DNA from: Prevotellaceae bacterium
Lineage (GTDB): Bacteria > Bacteroidota > Bacteroidia > Bacteroidales > UBA932
DNA: 5,521 bases
Assembly (NCBI GenBank): GCA_031289995.1
Contig: JAITOI010000102.1
Coordinates: forward strand, 1-5,521
Reading direction: 5' to 3'
Shown here: one piece after another, positions 4,555 through 5,521 of the stretch
Position numbering within the stretch: the first letter of the stretch is position 1
Layout: every line of letters starts with the position of its first letter
Program-made: the position numbers and the translations under genes
Notes under the pieces: generated by a model
The model's database searches: none
Seen by the model: the letters and a program-made list of their open reading frames with translations, nothing else
What the model was told of the DNA's origin: nothing

Positions 4555-5521
4555 TCACCCTTCGGTTTTATTCGGGTGCTCCAGCCCGTAGCCCTTCCGC
4601 TTGTCCTCGCGCTTGAGCAGCAGGGCTACGCCGACGGAGAGGACGGCAAAGCCCGTAAAAATCAGCATCGGCAGCGTGTAGTTGTAGGTGGCCACGCCCT
4701 GCGGCGAAACGGTTTTGCACCACCTGTCGAGCACCACGCCCACCAGCAGCGGCACGAGCATCAGCCCGATGTTCTGCACCCAAAAAATGAGCGCGTAGGC
4801 GGTGCCCAGCTGCTTTTCGGGGATGATTTTGGGCACCGACGGCCACATGGCCGACGGCACCAGCGAAAAGGCAACACCCAGCGCCACCATGAGGCTTACG
4901 GCGAACACCCAGCTGCTGATGGCGGGCAGCGAAAACAGCGCGTGGATGACCACCAGCATGAGCGCACCGGTAATCATGATGGTGGCGCCCCGACCCTTTT
5001 TGTCGTAGATGCCGCCAAAAAGCGGGGTGAGCAGGATGGTGCCGAAGGGCAGCAGCCCCGCGATGGCGCCGGCCCACTCCTCGTCCACGCCAAACTTGTT
5101 GGTCATCAGGTCGGCGGCGTACTTCAGGAACGGGAAAACGCAGGAGTAGAACAGCACGCAGAGGAAGGCGATGAGCCAAAAGCCGTGGTTGGTCAGCACC
5201 AGCTTCACGTCGGAGAGCTTAAACTCATCCTCGGCGGCAGCGGCGGTGGCCGCCAGCCCGCTTTCCCTGTCCAGCTTCTTGTCCAGCAGCCGGTAGATGA
5301 GGAAGCACAGCAGCCCCACGACGAGCAGCGCCAGCCCGAACAGCACGGAGCAGGAAACGCCGCCGAAGTACTTGGCAAGCGGGTTGGCAAACATCAGCGC
5401 AAAGGCCGTTCCGATGCGCGCCACCGCCACCTGCAAGCCCATTGCCAGCGCCATTTCGCGCCCCTTGAACCACTTCACGATGGTTTTGGTGATGGTGATG
5501 CCGGCCACCTCTGCCCCCACG
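4555..5521 (-). CDS. MFS transporter, MFSD1-like (5' end outside the window)
   Basis: The frame runs from the right edge to TGA 4557-4555; 321 complete codons are visible. The first codon, GTG, sits in the middle of a conserved region and is not taken as a start, so roughly the first 100-130 residues (about three to four helices) are missing. Numbering from the edge, WFKGREMALAMGLQVAVARIG (17-37) closely resembles the WFKGKE...GLQ...AR-G segment of the MFSD1 family. Also similar are FLCVLFYSCVFPF (119-131), the motif A-like GGIYDKKGRG (169-178), and PSAMWPSVPKIIPEKQLGTA (222-241) followed by a QNIGL segment (249-253). A polar loop at about 80-104 joins the two halves. Animal MFSD1 is a lysosomal dipeptide carrier; transfer of that function to this bacterial protein is inference. 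The gene leads a cluster with the AEC transporter and perhaps the HTH gene. Confidence 0.87.
   Translation of the reverse strand, partial: VGAEVAGITITKTIVKWFKGREMALAMGLQVAVARIGTAFALMFANPLAKYFGGVSCSVLFGLALLVVGLLCFLIYRLLDKKLDRESGLAATAAAAEDEFKLSDVKLVLTNHGFWLIAFLCVLFYSCVFPFLKYAADLMTNKFGVDEEWAGAIAGLLPFGTILLTPLFGGIYDKKGRGATIMITGALMLVVIHALFSLPAISSWVFAVSLMVALGVAFSLVPSAMWPSVPKIIPEKQLGTAYALIFWVQNIGLMLVPLLVGVVLDRWCKTVSPQGVATYNYTLPMLIFTGFAVLSVGVALLLKREDKRKGYGLEHPNKTEG

Noticed and set aside
5518..5520. GTG as the start of the MFS gene
   Set aside because: The sequence begins in the middle of the N-terminal half of the MFS fold, so it is an internal Val codon and the gene continues past the edge.

Overview
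The window looks like chromosomal DNA from a member of the Bacteroidota, most likely the order Bacteroidales. Three intergenic sites match the phylum's TAnnTTTG -7 promoter element exactly. Start codons follow AT-rich leaders with little Shine-Dalgarno sequence. Several proteins belong to families typical of the group. I cannot place it more precisely.

Layout, left to right. (1) 1-740, minus: the N-terminal 246 residues of a large single-chain restriction-modification enzyme (type IIG/ISP-like), with a PD-(D/E)xK nuclease domain, cut by the left edge and read from its own promoter at 809-816. (2) 860-2480, minus: a two-gene operon in which a small lipoprotein with tandem EYGTPSA repeats (1950-2480) is followed 10 nt later by a radical SAM/SPASM enzyme (860-1939). 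I recognise this as the rSAM/lipoprotein pair of Bacteroidales, which to my knowledge has no assigned function; it is the most interesting content here. (3) 2481-2603: a divergent promoter region. (4) 2604-3125, plus: a small membrane-anchored conserved protein resembling DUF7935. (5) 3147-5521, minus: a tight cluster transcribed right to left. It holds an MFS transporter resembling the MFSD1 family (5' end outside the window), then an AEC-family transporter starting one base after the MFS stop, then an AT-rich gene for a probable DNA-binding protein with a C-terminal helix-turn-helix.

How the genes may work together. The lipoprotein and radical SAM enzyme are probably an enzyme-substrate pair: the enzyme has no signal peptide and would act in the cytosol before the lipoprotein is exported. 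The only cysteine of the lipoprotein is the lipidated one, so a Cys-thioether product is unlikely and the Tyr/Thr/Pro-rich repeat is the obvious candidate target. The two transporters look co-transcribed and may move small organic acids or peptides. The AT-rich HTH gene could share their transcript, but its composition suggests a separate origin. The restriction-modification gene is a likely accessory defence gene next to the core-like operon.

GC content is uneven. It is high in the radical SAM, DUF7935-like, AEC and MFS genes (for example 41 of 60 bases in 3841-3900). It is low in the HTH gene (14 of 60 in 3181-3240) and moderate to low in the restriction-modification gene (20 of 60 in 61-120). 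No RNA gene, CRISPR array, insertion sequence or origin was seen, and no gene-free stretch exceeds 130 bases.
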